Made by a program: the position numbers and the translations under genes
Notes under the pieces: model-generated
The model's input: only the letters and a program-made list of their open reading frames with translations
Told to the model about the DNA's origin: nothing
Database searches by the model: none
Assembly: GCF_000934545.1 (NCBI RefSeq)
Contig: NZ_CP010554.1
Span: forward strand, 1,674,001-1,738,000
Reading direction: 5' to 3'
DNA length: 64,000 nucleotides
DNA from: Rugosibacter aromaticivorans
Lineage (GTDB): Bacteria > Pseudomonadota > Gammaproteobacteria > Burkholderiales > Rhodocyclaceae
Shown: piece by piece, positions 22,370 through 32,110 of the stretch
Layout: every line of letters begins with the position of its first letter
Numbering within the stretch: position 1 is the stretch's first letter

Positions 22370-22964
22370 GGTCACCGCCTCTTGCGTAAAGATCTTCGCG
22401 CACAATACGTGGCGTTACTTCGCGTGGTTCAATCGTGACAGGTTGATAAATCACGCGCTTTTGCTCTGCGTCATAGCGCATTTCAACATGGCCGGACACC
22501 GGAAAATCTTTACGGAACGGATGCCCGACAAAGCCATAGTCGGTCAGAATGCGACGTAAATCCGTGTGACCCTCAAAAAGTATTCCATACAGATCAAATG
22601 CCTCGCGCTCGTACCAGTTGGCGCAATTCCACACGTCAGTAATTGAATCCACTAGCGGAAAGTTTTCATCGGGTGCGAATACTCTGACACGCAAGCGCCA
22701 GTTGTGCGTCAATGAGGTCAAGTGGCACGTTACGGCAAACCTGCGCTCTTCACGCCCGGCAAATTCAGAATAATCGATCCCGCTCAAATCAACCAGCTGC
22801 TCAAAACGAAGCGCAGGGTTATCGTGCAATTGCATCATGACTGCGTGATAGTTTTCAGCAGAAACCTCGATGGTTAACTCATTAAATGCACACTCCGGCC
22901 CGGTGATACGATCACCCAGCAGATCTTTGAGCAGCAGCTGAAGACGTTCCAGTTTCTGATTCAT
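22362..22964 (-). CDS. nuoC: NADH-quinone oxidoreductase subunit C
   Basis: A 200-residue peripheral subunit (30-kDa type), not fused to NuoD. It contains [21 protein letters not shown] and [20 protein letters not shown], the family signature. Overlaps nuoD by 8 bp; 41 bp separate it from nuoB. Confidence 0.96.
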   Translation of the reverse strand: MNQKLERLQLLLKDLLGDRITGPECAFNELTIEVSAENYHAVMMQLHDNPALRFEQLVDLSGIDYSEFAGREERRFAVTCHLTSLTHNWRLRVRVFAPDENFPLVDSITDVWNCANWYEREAFDLYGILFEGHTDLRRILTDYGFVGHPFRKDFPVSGHVEMRYDAEQKRVIYQPVTIEPREVTPRIVREDLYARGGDRG

Positions 22965-23005
22965 GGCGCAGTTATTTCCGCAGTTATTCGTGCAGTTGTT
23001 CGGCC

Positions 23006-23482
23006 TCAGCGCGCAATCGTATTGGTGCGCTTGATTTTGTTATGTAACTGAATGATGCCGTACAGCAAGGCTTCTGCCGTGGGAGGGCACCCCGGTACAT
23101 AAATATCGACCGGCACAATGCGATCGCAGCCACGCACGACTGAATACGAATAATGGTAATAGCCGCCGCCATTGGCACAGGAGCCCATGGAAATCACCCA
23201 ACGTGGCTCGGCCATTTGGTCATACACCTTGCGCAGAGCAGGTGCCATTTTGTTGGTGAGCGTTCCCGCCACGATCATGACATCCGACTGGCGCGGACTG
23301 GGGCGAAACACAATGCCAAAGCGATCCAGGTCGTAACGCGAGCACCCTGCGTGAATCATTTCAACTGCACAGCAGGCCAGGCCAAAACTCATCGGCCACA
23401 TCGAACCAGTACGCGCCCAGTTGATCAGTTTGTCTAGCGAGGTGGTAACAAACCCCTCTTGGAGAACGCCTTCAATGCTCAT
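23006..23482 (-). CDS. nuoB: NADH-quinone oxidoreductase subunit B
   Basis: A 158-residue subunit that binds the terminal cluster N2. The adjacent cysteines in [12 protein letters not shown], the [20 protein letters not shown] motif and [15 protein letters not shown] supply the ligands. Lies 9 bp after nuoA. Confidence 0.97.
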   Translation of the reverse strand: MSIEGVLQEGFVTTSLDKLINWARTGSMWPMSFGLACCAVEMIHAGCSRYDLDRFGIVFRPSPRQSDVMIVAGTLTNKMAPALRKVYDQMAEPRWVISMGSCANGGGYYHYSYSVVRGCDRIVPVDIYVPGCPPTAEALLYGIIQLHNKIKRTNTIAR

Positions 23483-23491
23483 GGCTGCGAC

Positions 23492-23866
23492 TTACTCCCA
23501 ATCCAGTGCGCCTTTGGCCCATGCATAGACGTAGCCAATGACGAGAATGCCAATAAAGACGAACATTTCAATAAACCCGAACAACCTGATGGCCTCGGCA
23601 TGCACAATCTCCTTGAAAATGGATGCCCACGGAAACAGAAAGGCAATTTCCAGATCAAACAGAATGAAGAGAATCGCGATTAGGTAATAACGGACATCAA
23701 ACTTCATCCGTGCATCTTCAAACGGCTCAAAACCACACTCAAAGGGGGAGAGTTTTTCGCTATCGGGATGATTTGGCGCCACCAACCAACCAAGAAAAAT
23801 CGGCGCACACCCGAAAGCAAGACCCACTAAAATGAAGACTAGAACCGGAAAATAGTTTTCAAGCAT
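23492..23866 (-). CDS. nuoA: NADH-quinone oxidoreductase subunit A
   Basis: A 124-residue three-helix membrane subunit with the conserved loop [22 protein letters not shown] and the later helix [12 protein letters not shown]. First gene of the complex I operon, 97 bp downstream of tRNA-Leu(GAG) on the same strand. The bases before its ATG lack a normal Shine-Dalgarno purine run. Confidence 0.96.
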   Translation of the reverse strand: MLENYFPVLVFILVGLAFGCAPIFLGWLVAPNHPDSEKLSPFECGFEPFEDARMKFDVRYYLIAILFILFDLEIAFLFPWASIFKEIVHAEAIRLFGFIEMFVFIGILVIGYVYAWAKGALDWE

Positions 23867-23963
23867 ATCAGGAGGAGACGATGACTCTCAGTTTCACTCA
23901 GTTTCTCATTAACCAACCCAAAAAAATAACCAGAAACGGGCTATTTCATTACCTAAAAATTCA

Positions 23964-24048
23964 TGGTGCCGACGGCGAGACTCGAACTCGCACAGCTTTC
24001 GCCACTACCCCCTCAAGATAGCGTGTCTACCAATTTCACCACGTCGGC
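23964..24048 (-). tRNA. tRNA-Leu (anticodon GAG)
   Basis: An 85-nt long-variable-arm tRNA read on the minus strand. The acceptor GCCGACG pairs with CGTCGGC, followed by A and an encoded CCA (TGG at 23964-23966 on the plus strand). The anticodon loop is TTGAGGG between CTATC and GGTAG, giving GAG. T loop TTCGAGT. It lies between secG and nuoA, a familiar betaproteobacterial arrangement. Confidence 0.96.
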
Positions 24049-24141
24049 GTTGTGCTTCAAAAACTGATTGAAATTATATCGCAACCCGTTTGCTGCCTCA
24101 TGCATTGCAGCAAAAAATGTTGTGCGTTAAAACGGACCGCG

Positions 24142-24525
24142 TTACTGCGGAATATTTTTTACTTTTGAATCAGGTGCGGCCGGTGCTTGTGCTGGCGCGG
24201 CAGATGGCACCGGGACGACAGACACCGGGGCAGCAGGCGCTGTTTTTGGTACAGCGGCATCCATCACACTACGGGAAGCCTGGGGGCGAGAGGTCGCAAG
24301 GTAAGCCAAACCAAGACTCGTGCAAAAGAAAATCGTCGCAAGGATGCCAGTGGCACGGGACATGAAATTGGCCGAGCCCGTTGCACCAAAAAGACTCCCC
24401 GATGCCCCACCGCCAAAAGCGGCACCCATATCAGCGCCTTTACCGTGCTGAAGCAGGACTAATCCAATGATGCCCAGACCCGCTAGAACATGTGTGGTTA
24501 AAATGATCGTATGCATTAAATTCAT
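24142..24525 (-). CDS. secG: Preprotein translocase subunit SecG
   Basis: A 127-residue accessory subunit of the SecYEG channel. Two hydrophobic segments flank the conserved loop LLQHGKGADMGAAFGGGASG and LFGATGSANFMSRATG. The last 45 residues form a Pro/Ala-rich tail typical of proteobacterial SecG. It lies 18 bp after tpiA. Confidence 0.93.
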   Translation of the reverse strand: MNLMHTIILTTHVLAGLGIIGLVLLQHGKGADMGAAFGGGASGSLFGATGSANFMSRATGILATIFFCTSLGLAYLATSRPQASRSVMDAAVPKTAPAAPVSVVPVPSAAPAQAPAAPDSKVKNIPQ

Positions 24526-24543
24526 ATCAACTCCAAAAAGACA

Positions 24544-25311
24544 TCAGGCTGCGGCGCAAATCGCCAAAAAGTCTGCAGCAACAAGTGAAGCACCACCAAT
24601 CAGCCCACCATCAATATCCGGCTGGGAAAAAATTTCTGCCGCATTACCAGGTTTGACACTGCCGCCATACAGAATCTGAAGATGATCACCCAAGCCCGCG
24701 CTTTCACGCGCCAAGCGGCCACGAATAGCAGCATGCACTTCCTGAGCTTGGTCTGGCGTGGCTGTTTGCCCTGTGCCAATGGCCCACACGGGCTCGTACG
24801 CCACCACAGCTTGCGCAAAAGCCGCACTGCCATTGCTGGCTAACACAGCGTCCAACTGCCGGGTGATGACATCATGCGTGACCCCCGCTTCACGCTCAGC
24901 GAGCGTTTCACCAACACACAGGATGGGAATCAATCCCGCCCGTTGTGCCGCAGCAAACTTGGCGGCAATGATGGCATCGGTTTCCGCAAAGAAAGCACGT
25001 CTTTCCGAATGACCCACCAGCACATAGCGACAGCCAAAATCAGCCAACATGCTGCCACTCACCTCGCCCGTCCATGCACCTTGGTCATGCTCCGAAATAT
25101 TTTGCGCGCCCCACGCCACCGAGCTGTCTTCTAACGATTGACGCGTCTGAGCTAGATAAGGGTACGGGACACAAAGTACCACTCTGGACGCCACACCTCG
25201 CGCCGCCCCGGTTTGAGCGGAAACGCCAGAACGGATGGCGTCGAGCAGACCAGAATTGGTGGCCAAACGACCGTGCATTTTCCAGTTAGCGACAACCAGT
25301 TTGTTACACAT
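24544..25311 (-). CDS. tpiA: Triose-phosphate isomerase
   Basis: A 255-residue TIM barrel that interconverts dihydroxyacetone phosphate and glyceraldehyde 3-phosphate. Lys in VVANWKMHG (about residue 11), His in VGHSERR and Glu in VAYEPVWAIGTG are the catalytic residues; the phosphate loop ends with LYGGSVKPGNA. The ATG at 25311 gives MCNKLVVANWKM; the frame stays open 14 codons further up but without family similarity. Confidence 0.95.
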   Translation of the reverse strand: MCNKLVVANWKMHGRLATNSGLLDAIRSGVSAQTGAARGVASRVVLCVPYPYLAQTRQSLEDSSVAWGAQNISEHDQGAWTGEVSGSMLADFGCRYVLVGHSERRAFFAETDAIIAAKFAAAQRAGLIPILCVGETLAEREAGVTHDVITRQLDAVLASNGSAAFAQAVVAYEPVWAIGTGQTATPDQAQEVHAAIRGRLARESAGLGDHLQILYGGSVKPGNAAEIFSQPDIDGGLIGGASLVAADFLAICAAA

Positions 25312-25405
25312 GAAAGAAGAAAAGTCAAAAAAAAGACGCTTAGCGTTAAGCACGCGATTATAAAGCCAGCGTCACGATAATGCCAGCCAAGGGGGGTGAT
25401 AAGCC

Positions 25406-25431
25406 AAAAACTCGGCGCTGGTGAGACGGCG
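25406..25431 (+). repeat. 26-bp interspersed motif, copy 5
   Basis: First box 13 of 14, linker GGTGAG, second box exact. Intergenic, 68 bp from the pstB stop and 95 bp from the tpiA start. It is the first copy after a 19-kb stretch without any. Nothing else is seen in the gap 25312-25498. Confidence 0.85.
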
Positions 25432-25498
25432 CGCCTATTGAATAGTCAGAGCAGTACGCTGACATCATGCAAATGACATATTAGCTGGTTTTCGGATG

Positions 25499-26281
25499 CT
25501 ACCCAAACCGCCCAGTAATGTAGTCCTCAGTCTGTTTCTTCTGCGGTTTGATGAATATCTGATCAGTCACGCCAAACTCGATCAGTTCGCCCAGGTACAT
25601 GTAGGCCGTATAGTCGGACATGCGCGCGGCCTGTTGCATGTTGTGGGTGACGATGACAATAGTGAACTCTTCCTTAAGCTCGGTCACCAGTTCCTCGATA
25701 CGCATCGTCGAAATCGGATCGAGCGCCGAGGTTGGCTCATCGAGCAACAGCACCTCTGGCTTCACAGCGATGCCGCGCGCGATGCACAAGCGTTGCTGCT
25801 GACCGCCAGAGAGACTCATGCCGCTCTTATTGAGGACGTCTTTTACCTCGTCCCACAACGCTGCCTTCTTCAGTGCCCATTCGACACGTTCGTCCATCTC
25901 TGAACGTGATAACCGTTCCTGCAGATTAACGCCGAAGGCGATATTTTCGTAGATCGACATTGGAAACGGCGTCGGCTTCTGGAACACCATGCCGACCCGT
26001 GCGCGCAGGTGGTTGATATCGACACTCTTGTCGAGAATGTCCATGCCGTCCAAGCGCAATTCGCCCTCGGCACGCTGATCAGGATAGAGATCGTACATGC
26101 GGTTCATGGTGCGTAGCAGCGTCGATTTGCCGCAGCCCGATGGCCCGATGAAGGCCGTAACCTGGGTACGGTAGATATCGAGATTAATATTCTTCAGGGC
26201 GTGATACTTGCCGTAATAAAAGTTGAAGTTCCTTAACGTGATCTGCGTTGTCAAGGTAGCAGTCGGAATGTCATTCATCAT
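25499..26281 (-). CDS. pstB: Phosphate ABC transporter ATP-binding protein
   Basis: A 260-residue ATPase of the high-affinity phosphate importer. Walker A GPSGCGKS (46-53), the PstB-specific [18 protein letters not shown], signature LSGGQQQR (157-164) and Walker [13 protein letters not shown] (178-189) are intact. Last gene of pstS-pstC-pstA-pstB, 28 bp after pstA. No phoU follows. Confidence 0.97.
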   Translation of the reverse strand: MMNDIPTATLTTQITLRNFNFYYGKYHALKNINLDIYRTQVTAFIGPSGCGKSTLLRTMNRMYDLYPDQRAEGELRLDGMDILDKSVDINHLRARVGMVFQKPTPFPMSIYENIAFGVNLQERLSRSEMDERVEWALKKAALWDEVKDVLNKSGMSLSGGQQQRLCIARGIAVKPEVLLLDEPTSALDPISTMRIEELVTELKEEFTIVIVTHNMQQAARMSDYTAYMYLGELIEFGVTDQIFIKPQKKQTEDYITGRFG

Positions 26282-26309
26282 GGGTTCGTTCTATTAAATT
26301 AACCAGATA

Positions 26310-27152
26310 TTAGTTTTTGTGTTTCTGGCGAAAAAAGACACGTGCCAAAATATTGAGGCTCAGTACGCCGAGCGTGATCAGAAAAACGCCAGCCCACGCC
26401 ATCCGCTGCCAGTCCGCGAACGGACTCATGGCGAATTTGAAGATGGTCACCGGCAGAGTTGCCATCGGCTTATTGAGATCAAGTGTCCAGAACTGGTTTG
26501 ACAGTGCAGTGAATAAAAGCGGTGCCGTCTCGCCTGCAATCCTTGCCACCGCGAGCAGAACGCCCGTCACGATACCTGCAACGGAGGCGCGCAGCGTGAC
26601 CTTGGTGACCACCTTCCACTTCGGGGTACCCAGTGCGAACACCGCTTCGCGCAAGCTGTCGGGTACCAGCACCAGCATATTCTCTGTGGTACGAATAACC
26701 ACCGGGATGACCAGAAGCGCCAGCGCAAAGACACCCGCTAACGCCGAAAAATGGCCAACCTGAGTCACATACACGGAATATACGAATAGCCCCATGACAA
26801 TAGATGGTGCCGATAACAGAATGTCGTTGATGAACAGTGTGCTGCGGCCAAGCCAAGTATGCCCGCCGTATTCCGCCAGATAAATGCCGGCGAGCACGCC
26901 GAACGGGGTACCAATCAGGGTCGCCAGTCCGACCTGGATCATGCTACCGGTGATGGCGTTCAATAGCCCGCCTTCGCTGCCCGGCGGCGGTGTCATCCTG
27001 GTAAAGAGATCCACTCCCATAGCACTCACACCCAAGTCAAAGACACTGAACAATATCCAGAATAGCCAGAACAGGCCAAAAACGACTGCCATCATCGACA
27101 TAGAGAGCGCGAAAAAGTTAACCAGTTTGCGTCGACGTCTTATATCCATCAT
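26310..27152 (-). CDS. pstA: Phosphate ABC transporter permease PstA
   Basis: A 280-residue inner-membrane permease. A cytoplasmic start ([14 protein letters not shown]) is followed by about six helices and the ABC-interaction loop region [19 protein letters not shown]. The phrase [14 protein letters not shown] is conserved in the PstA family. Lies 5 bp after pstC. Confidence 0.95.
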   Translation of the reverse strand: MMDIRRRRKLVNFFALSMSMMAVVFGLFWLFWILFSVFDLGVSAMGVDLFTRMTPPPGSEGGLLNAITGSMIQVGLATLIGTPFGVLAGIYLAEYGGHTWLGRSTLFINDILLSAPSIVMGLFVYSVYVTQVGHFSALAGVFALALLVIPVVIRTTENMLVLVPDSLREAVFALGTPKWKVVTKVTLRASVAGIVTGVLLAVARIAGETAPLLFTALSNQFWTLDLNKPMATLPVTIFKFAMSPFADWQRMAWAGVFLITLGVLSLNILARVFFRQKHKN

Positions 27153-27157
27153 CGCTC

Positions 27158-28117
27158 CTAGGTCCTTTGCCCCTGCTGCTTGTTGAGTCTCATCAGCAGC
27201 AGTTTGGAAAACACCAGTACGACAAAGGTAATCAAGAACAGGATCAGACCCAGTTCGATCAACGAGGCAGAATGAATCGGCGATACGGCCTCAGTGAACT
27301 CGTTGGCCAAGGCCGATGCAATCGAATTGCCCGCAGCGTAAAGCGATGAGGTATCGAGCTGATCGGAATTACCAATCACGAAAGTCACTGCCATGGTCTC
27401 GCCCAAAGCGCGACCCAGGCCGAGCATGATGCCGCCGATGACCCCCACCCTGGTATAGGGCAGCACGATATTCCAGACGACCTCCCAAGTGGTGGCGCCA
27501 ACCGCATAGGCGGACTCTTTGAGGATTCCCGGCGTCACCTCGAACACATCGCGCATCACCGAGGCGATGAAGGGGATGATCATGATCGAGAGGATTACAC
27601 CCGCGCTCAGGAGGCCGATACCGATCGGTGCACCCTGGAACAGACGTCCAATAAGAGGAATATGGCCGACCGTGTTGGTGAGAAATGGCTGAATGTAGTT
27701 ACCAAAAATGGGAGCGAAAACCAGGAGCCCCCACATGCCATAGACGATGCTGGGGATACCGGCCAGCAATTCAATAGCTACGCCGAGCGGGCGGCGTAGC
27801 CATACCGGCGACAACTCGGTGAGAAACAGGGCGATGCCGAAACTCACCGGCACCGCGATGATCAGGGCGATCAGCGAGGTCACCAGGGTGCCATAGATAT
27901 GCACCAGGGCACCAAACTCGTTCATCGGCGGATTCCACTCGCTACGCCAGAGGAAAGGCAGGCCAAACTTGTCGATCGAGGGCATGGCGCCGTAGACCAG
28001 TGAGACAAGAATGCCAATCAGTATCAAGAGCGTGAGCATCGCGAACAGACGCGTCACGTTGAAGAAAATCAGTTCACCCAGACTCGAACTCCGCTTAGAC
28101 TTTGTGTTATCGGCCAT
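27158..28117 (-). CDS. pstC: Phosphate ABC transporter permease PstC
   Basis: A 319-residue inner-membrane permease with about six helices, [16 protein letters not shown] and the ABC loop [21 protein letters not shown], then [18 protein letters not shown]. The ATG at 28117 ([14 protein letters not shown]) is preferred because GGA lies just before it; an in-frame start at 28174 would add 19 residues. Confidence 0.93.
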   Translation of the reverse strand: MADNTKSKRSSSLGELIFFNVTRLFAMLTLLILIGILVSLVYGAMPSIDKFGLPFLWRSEWNPPMNEFGALVHIYGTLVTSLIALIIAVPVSFGIALFLTELSPVWLRRPLGVAIELLAGIPSIVYGMWGLLVFAPIFGNYIQPFLTNTVGHIPLIGRLFQGAPIGIGLLSAGVILSIMIIPFIASVMRDVFEVTPGILKESAYAVGATTWEVVWNIVLPYTRVGVIGGIMLGLGRALGETMAVTFVIGNSDQLDTSSLYAAGNSIASALANEFTEAVSPIHSASLIELGLILFLITFVVLVFSKLLLMRLNKQQGQRT

Positions 28118-28194
28118 GATCCGTGATAAATGACTGGCAAACTCAAAAAACAAACCCGTGCCGGTTGCCTTCAACCGACACGGACATTGACAGC

Positions 28195-29244
28195 TTACTT
28201 GTAAACAGGCTTGCCAGAAGCATCCTTGATTGTATTTTTCCAGGCGGAGCGAATCAGATTGACCAGGCTCTCGGGCAAGGGAACATAGTCAAGATCGTGG
28301 GCCATTTTGCCGCCGTTCTTATACGACCAATCGAAGAACTTCAGCACTTCGGCGGCCTGCACCGGCTTGTCCTGCACCTTGTGCATCAGGATGAAGGTCG
28401 CACCAGTGATCGGCCAAGCGTCCTTGCCCGGCTCATTGGTGAGGATCTCGTAGAACGCAGACTTGGTCCAGTCAGCATTGGCAGCAGCAGCCTTGAAGGT
28501 TGTATCGTCAGGTATCGGATAGTTGCCCTCGGCATTTTGCAGCAGCGTATAGGTCATGTTGTTCTGCTTGGAATAAGCATACTCGACGTAACCGATTGCA
28601 CCGGGGATACGCTGGACGAAAGCCGCAACTCCTTCGTTGCCCTTGCCGCCCAAGCCCAGCGGCCATTGCACCGCAGTACCCTCGCCGACTTTTTGTTTCC
28701 ACTCGGGGCTAACCTTGGATAAGTAATTGGTGAAAATGAAGGTCGTGCCTGAACCATCGGCGCGACGCACCACAGCGATCGCCTGATCAGGCAGGGAGAG
28801 CTTCGGATTCAGGGCGACTATCGCCTTGTCGTTCCACTTGGTAATATTACCCAAGTAGATATCAGCCAACACAGCGGGCGTCAGGCGCATCTCACCCGGT
28901 TTGACGCCGACGATATTGACCACCAGCACTTCGCCACCGATCACCGCCGGGAACTGCATCAGGCCATCCTTGTCCAGCACATCCGGCTTGAGCGGCATGT
29001 CGGAAGCGCCAAAATCCACGGTCTTGGCGTTGATCTGCTTGATGCCGCCACCGGAGCCGATCGACTGGTAGTTGATCTTGTTGCCAGTAGCCTTATGGTA
29101 AGCCTCGGCCCATTTGCCATAAATCGGTGCCGGAAAGGTAGCACCGGCGCCGGTGATCTCGGCAGCCTGCACTTGAGTGAAGTTGATGGCGCAGGCAACT
29201 GCCGCAACCGGTATCACGAAACGCTTAATTTGCTTGGGTATCAT
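28195..29244 (-). CDS. pstS: Phosphate-binding periplasmic protein PstS
   Basis: A 349-residue substrate-binding protein. A signal peptide with cleavage after VQA (about residue 27) leads into [20 protein letters not shown], the family start. Phosphate-contact stretches include [22 protein letters not shown] and [16 protein letters not shown]. First gene of the pst operon, preceded by a good Pho box, so PhoB control is expected. Confidence 0.96.
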   Translation of the reverse strand: MIPKQIKRFVIPVAAVACAINFTQVQAAEITGAGATFPAPIYGKWAEAYHKATGNKINYQSIGSGGGIKQINAKTVDFGASDMPLKPDVLDKDGLMQFPAVIGGEVLVVNIVGVKPGEMRLTPAVLADIYLGNITKWNDKAIVALNPKLSLPDQAIAVVRRADGSGTTFIFTNYLSKVSPEWKQKVGEGTAVQWPLGLGGKGNEGVAAFVQRIPGAIGYVEYAYSKQNNMTYTLLQNAEGNYPIPDDTTFKAAAANADWTKSAFYEILTNEPGKDAWPITGATFILMHKVQDKPVQAAEVLKFFDWSYKNGGKMAHDLDYVPLPESLVNLIRSAWKNTIKDASGKPVYK

Positions 29245-29293
29245 AGTGACCTCAACAGGTAGGGTTTAAGGAGCAGCCAGTCTAAGCAGCCAA

Positions 29294-29311
29294 TGTGACA
29301 GCAGCATGACA
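29294..29311 (-). promoter_or_regulatory. Pho box upstream of pstS
   Basis: On the minus strand, 50 bp before the pstS ATG, TGTCATGCTGCTGTCACA contains two TGTCA repeats spaced 11 bp, the PhoB-binding arrangement. A second, weaker pair of GTCAT repeats lies about 50 bp further upstream with 12-bp spacing. Confidence 0.75.
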
Positions 29312-29419
29312 TAAAACCCGCCTTGAAAATACCTGACTATTGTATCGCGCAATGACTTTGATGATGACTGCGTTGTGTCATTAACGAAGCATTGGCAGGG
29401 CTTGGTAAAGTAATCAGGC

Positions 29420-29450
29420 GCATCTGAACCCGCACGCATCTGAACCTGCA
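29420..29450. repeat. Direct repeat in the pstS/acyltransferase intergenic region
   Basis: A 15-bp sequence, GCATCTGAACC(C/T)GCA, occurs twice with a 16-bp period in the 438-bp gap between the divergent pstS and olsB-like genes. Role unknown. Apart from the Pho box and this repeat, the gap shows a TTGACA box near 29592 without a good -10 partner. Confidence 0.6.
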
Positions 29451-29682
29451 TTAGGACCACACAATTTTACCAACTGATCGGGTCAAGGTCACTGATCTGA
29501 TTCCACTTGGCCACGACAAAACCCCTCGAAGCCACCGCCCGCGCCGGAAATTCCCCCCGCCATTTTGACGGTATTTTTCCATCTGAAACTCTTGACATTT
29601 AATCGTCCCGCAACACAAAAGCAATCAGCCGGTAACACGGGTTTTTCAGAATGCATCTGCATTCAAACCCATGGAGAAACCG

Positions 29683-30456
29683 ATGAGCACAGAAACCCGA
29701 TCCATCCAATCCGCCGATGTGCGGCATGAGGGCCGCACACGTCCCAGCCTGCGCATCAGCCTGGCACAAAACGAAAATGAAGTCCGCGAAGCGCAGCGCC
29801 TGCGTTACAAAATCTTTGGCGAAGAAATGGGTGCCCGCCTCTCCACACGCGTTCCAGATCACGATACAGATTTATTTGATCCCTACTGCGACCATCTGCT
29901 GGTGCGCGACGAGAATACGGGAAAAGTCGTCGGCACTTATCGAATTCTCTCGCCCGAAGCGGCCAAGCGTGTTGGCAGTTATTATTCGGAAGACGAGTTC
30001 TCTTTCACCCGCTTGCAGCATTTGCGCCCACGCATGGTGGAAATTGGCCGTTCCTGCATTCATGCCGATTACCGCAGCGGCGCCGTGATTGCCCTGCTCT
30101 GGTCGGGTTTAGGCGAATACATGGTCACCCGTGGCTATGCTTACCTGATTGGTTGCGCCTCGATCAGCATGACCGATGGCGGCCACAATGCCGCCAATCT
30201 TTACCAGCAATTGACTGAAGAACAGCAAGCGCCGCTCGAATACCGCGTTTTCCCACGCCACCCACTGCCCTTCGAACATCTGGCCAACGGCCAGCCCGCA
30301 CTGATACCTCCCTTGCTGAAGGGTTACCTGCGCGCCGGCGGCCGCGTGTGCGGCGAACCGGCCTGGGACCCTGACTTCAACACCGCCGATTTGCTGTTGA
30401 TGCTGCCCATGGAACGCCTGAGCGAGCGTTACCAGCGTCACTTCATTGCCACATAA
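29683..30456 (+). CDS. OlsB-like GNAT acyltransferase (ornithine-lipid type)
   Basis: The 257-residue protein matches the family of L-ornithine N-acyltransferases and related hemolysin-like GNAT proteins: AQNENEVREAQRLRYKIFGEEMG (about 29-50), DLFDPYCDHLLVRD, VVGTYRILS and MVEIGRSCIHADYRSG. OlsB attaches a 3-hydroxyacyl chain to ornithine, the first step to phosphorus-free ornithine lipid. The start at 29683 has GGAGA upstream. No OlsA partner is nearby. It is divergent from the pst operon and 17 bp ahead of a glycosyltransferase. Substrate assignment is inference. Confidence 0.75.
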   Translation: MSTETRSIQSADVRHEGRTRPSLRISLAQNENEVREAQRLRYKIFGEEMGARLSTRVPDHDTDLFDPYCDHLLVRDENTGKVVGTYRILSPEAAKRVGSYYSEDEFSFTRLQHLRPRMVEIGRSCIHADYRSGAVIALLWSGLGEYMVTRGYAYLIGCASISMTDGGHNAANLYQQLTEEQQAPLEYRVFPRHPLPFEHLANGQPALIPPLLKGYLRAGGRVCGEPAWDPDFNTADLLLMLPMERLSERYQRHFIAT

Positions 30457-30473
30457 CCTGCGTCATCAATTCC

Positions 30474-31661
30474 ATGCATGTCCTGATGCTCAGCGATGTC
30501 TATTTCCCCCGTATTAACGGTGTCTCGACTTCCATGCAGACGTTTCGCCATGCGCTGGGCGCTCATGGTATCCGACTCACCATCGCTGCACCGGAGTATC
30601 CCGGCCACATCGAAACGGATGGTGTCGTACGCATCGCCTCGCGCCAGGTGCCGCTCGACCCCGAAGACCGTTTGATGACACGTGCCGGTCTCAAGGCTTT
30701 TTCCCGCCGTGTCGCCAGCGCCGACTTTTCACTGATTCACGTGCAAACACCATTCGCCGCGCACTACGCGGGTATCAAGCTGGCACGGCGACAGGGCGTG
30801 CCGGTAATCGCGACTTACCACACGCATTTTGAGGAATACCTGTTCCATTACCTGCCCATCGTGCCGCGCCGTGCGTTACGCGGACTGGCTCGCCACACGG
30901 CGCGCGGCCAGTGCAATGCACTGGACGGCCTCGTCGTCCCCTCGCAACCAATGGCTCAAACCTTGCGCGATTACGGCATCATCACACCGCTGCATGTCAT
31001 TCCCACCGGCCTGCCGACCAGCCAGTTCATCCGCGGCGATGGCCAACGCTTTCGCGCTGCCCATGGTATCGGCGCAGAGCGAAAAATCGCCCTCTTTGTC
31101 GGTCGCGCCGCGTTTGAAAAAAACATCGGTTTTTTGCTCGAAGTCGCCGCCCATGCCCGTCAGCAACAGCCCAACCTGCTGCTTGTCATCGCAGGCGAAG
31201 GCCCAGCGCTGGAAAGTCTGCAACGTAAAACCAGTCAATTAGGCATCAACGATCACGTCCGCTTCGTCGGCTATCTGCCACGCGAATCCGGCTTGCGTGA
31301 CTGCTACGCTGCCGCTGATGTATTCACCTTTGCATCGCGTACCGAAACGCAGGGTCTGGTGCTGCTCGAAGCCATGGCCGTCGGCCTGCCGGTGTTGGCG
31401 CTCCCTGCGCTTGGCGCTGCCGAAATCATCGCGCCGCAACGTGGCGCGGTAGTCGCCGTCGATGCGCCCGGAGCCTTTGCCGACCAGTTGGTTGCACTGC
31501 TTGACCAACCCGCACGCCTCGCCACGCTGAGCCGTGAAGGCATCACCTTTGCACGCGAATGGGACGCCGCAACGCAAGGCAAGCGGCTGGCCAGCCTGTA
31601 TCGCGATATCGTCGTCCGCTTTCGCAGCAACACCGCACCACTCCCTGTGACCACTGCCTAA
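30474..31661 (+). CDS. Glycosyltransferase, GT4 family
   Basis: A 395-residue GT-B glycosyltransferase. The N-terminal acceptor-binding domain starts MHVLMLSDVYFPRINGVSTS; the C-terminal nucleotide-sugar domain has ALFVGRAAFEKNIGFLLE and the EX7E motif SRTETQGLVLLEAMAVGLPV (about 290-310). The RINGVSTS start is shared with lipid- and mannose-transferring GT4 enzymes. The stop overlaps the dgkA start by one base (TAATG). In this setting diacylglycerol is a plausible acceptor, but that is not proven. Copy 6 of the interspersed motif lies inside, read as RRVASADFS. Confidence 0.85.
   Translation: MHVLMLSDVYFPRINGVSTSMQTFRHALGAHGIRLTIAAPEYPGHIETDGVVRIASRQVPLDPEDRLMTRAGLKAFSRRVASADFSLIHVQTPFAAHYAGIKLARRQGVPVIATYHTHFEEYLFHYLPIVPRRALRGLARHTARGQCNALDGLVVPSQPMAQTLRDYGIITPLHVIPTGLPTSQFIRGDGQRFRAAHGIGAERKIALFVGRAAFEKNIGFLLEVAAHARQQQPNLLLVIAGEGPALESLQRKTSQLGINDHVRFVGYLPRESGLRDCYAAADVFTFASRTETQGLVLLEAMAVGLPVLALPALGAAEIIAPQRGAVVAVDAPGAFADQLVALLDQPARLATLSREGITFAREWDAATQGKRLASLYRDIVVRFRSNTAPLPVTTA
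30705..30730 (-). repeat. 26-bp interspersed motif, copy 6
   Basis: First box 13 of 14, second box exact. Inside the first GT4 gene, in antisense to the gene. Confidence 0.8.
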
Positions 31662-32053
31662 TGAAATCCGAACATCCCATTCCGGAAGAAAGTCCCTTCA
31701 AGGGTCGTACCGGTTTGCTGCGCATATGGAATGCATTCCACTATTCGCTCGCAGGACTCGCTGCGGCCTATCGCCATGAAGACGCATTTCGTCAGGAAGT
31801 ACGTCTGGCCATTGTGCTTATCCCGCTTGCCTTGCTATTGCCGGCGACAGGCATCGGCCATGCACTGATGACAGGCAGCGTGCTGCTGGTTCTGGTTGTC
31901 GAGCTGCTCAATTCCGCCGTCGAAGCGGCAGTTGATCGCATTTCGCTGGAAAACCATCGCCTCGCCAAACGTGCCAAAGATATTGGCAGCGCAGCGGTGC
32001 TGGTCTCGCTGATTAACGTTGCGGCTATCTGGCTGCTGGTGCTCATCGGGTAA
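31661..32053 (+). CDS. dgkA: Diacylglycerol kinase
   Basis: A 130-residue integral membrane kinase with three hydrophobic helices. The amphipathic start FHYSLAGLAAAYRHEDAFRQEV and the catalytic helix VVELLNSAVEAAVDRIS followed by RLAKRAKDIGSAAVL are diagnostic. It phosphorylates diacylglycerol to phosphatidic acid. The ATG at 31661 overlaps the glycosyltransferase stop, so translation is likely coupled. Next to a PlcP-type lipase it would recycle the released diacylglycerol. Confidence 0.92.
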   Translation: MKSEHPIPEESPFKGRTGLLRIWNAFHYSLAGLAAAYRHEDAFRQEVRLAIVLIPLALLLPATGIGHALMTGSVLLVLVVELLNSAVEAAVDRISLENHRLAKRAKDIGSAAVLVSLINVAAIWLLVLIG

Positions 32054-32058
32054 CAAAA

Positions 32059-32077
32059 ACGTCACCTGGGCGTCATC
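32059..32077 (+). promoter_or_regulatory. Possible Pho box upstream of the second GT4 gene
   Basis: ACGTCACCTGGGCGTCAT shows two GTCA repeats with 11-bp spacing, about 35 bp before the start at 32111. It lacks the leading CT of the consensus and no convincing -10 box follows, so it is only a candidate. Confidence 0.3.
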
Positions 32078-32110
32078 TGTACGCCACAGCCGGTTGGCAA
32101 ACTAGGCAAC

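Noticed and set aside
23881..24000. Small plus-strand reading frame with AGGAGG ahead of ATG
   Set aside because: It runs into the antisense of tRNA-Leu(GAG) and has no protein-like features; the purine run lies in the nuoA leader and is probably chance.
29592..29625. Promoter for the OlsB-like gene at TTGACA
   Set aside because: No acceptable -10 hexamer at 16-18 bp; mentioned only in the description of the gap.
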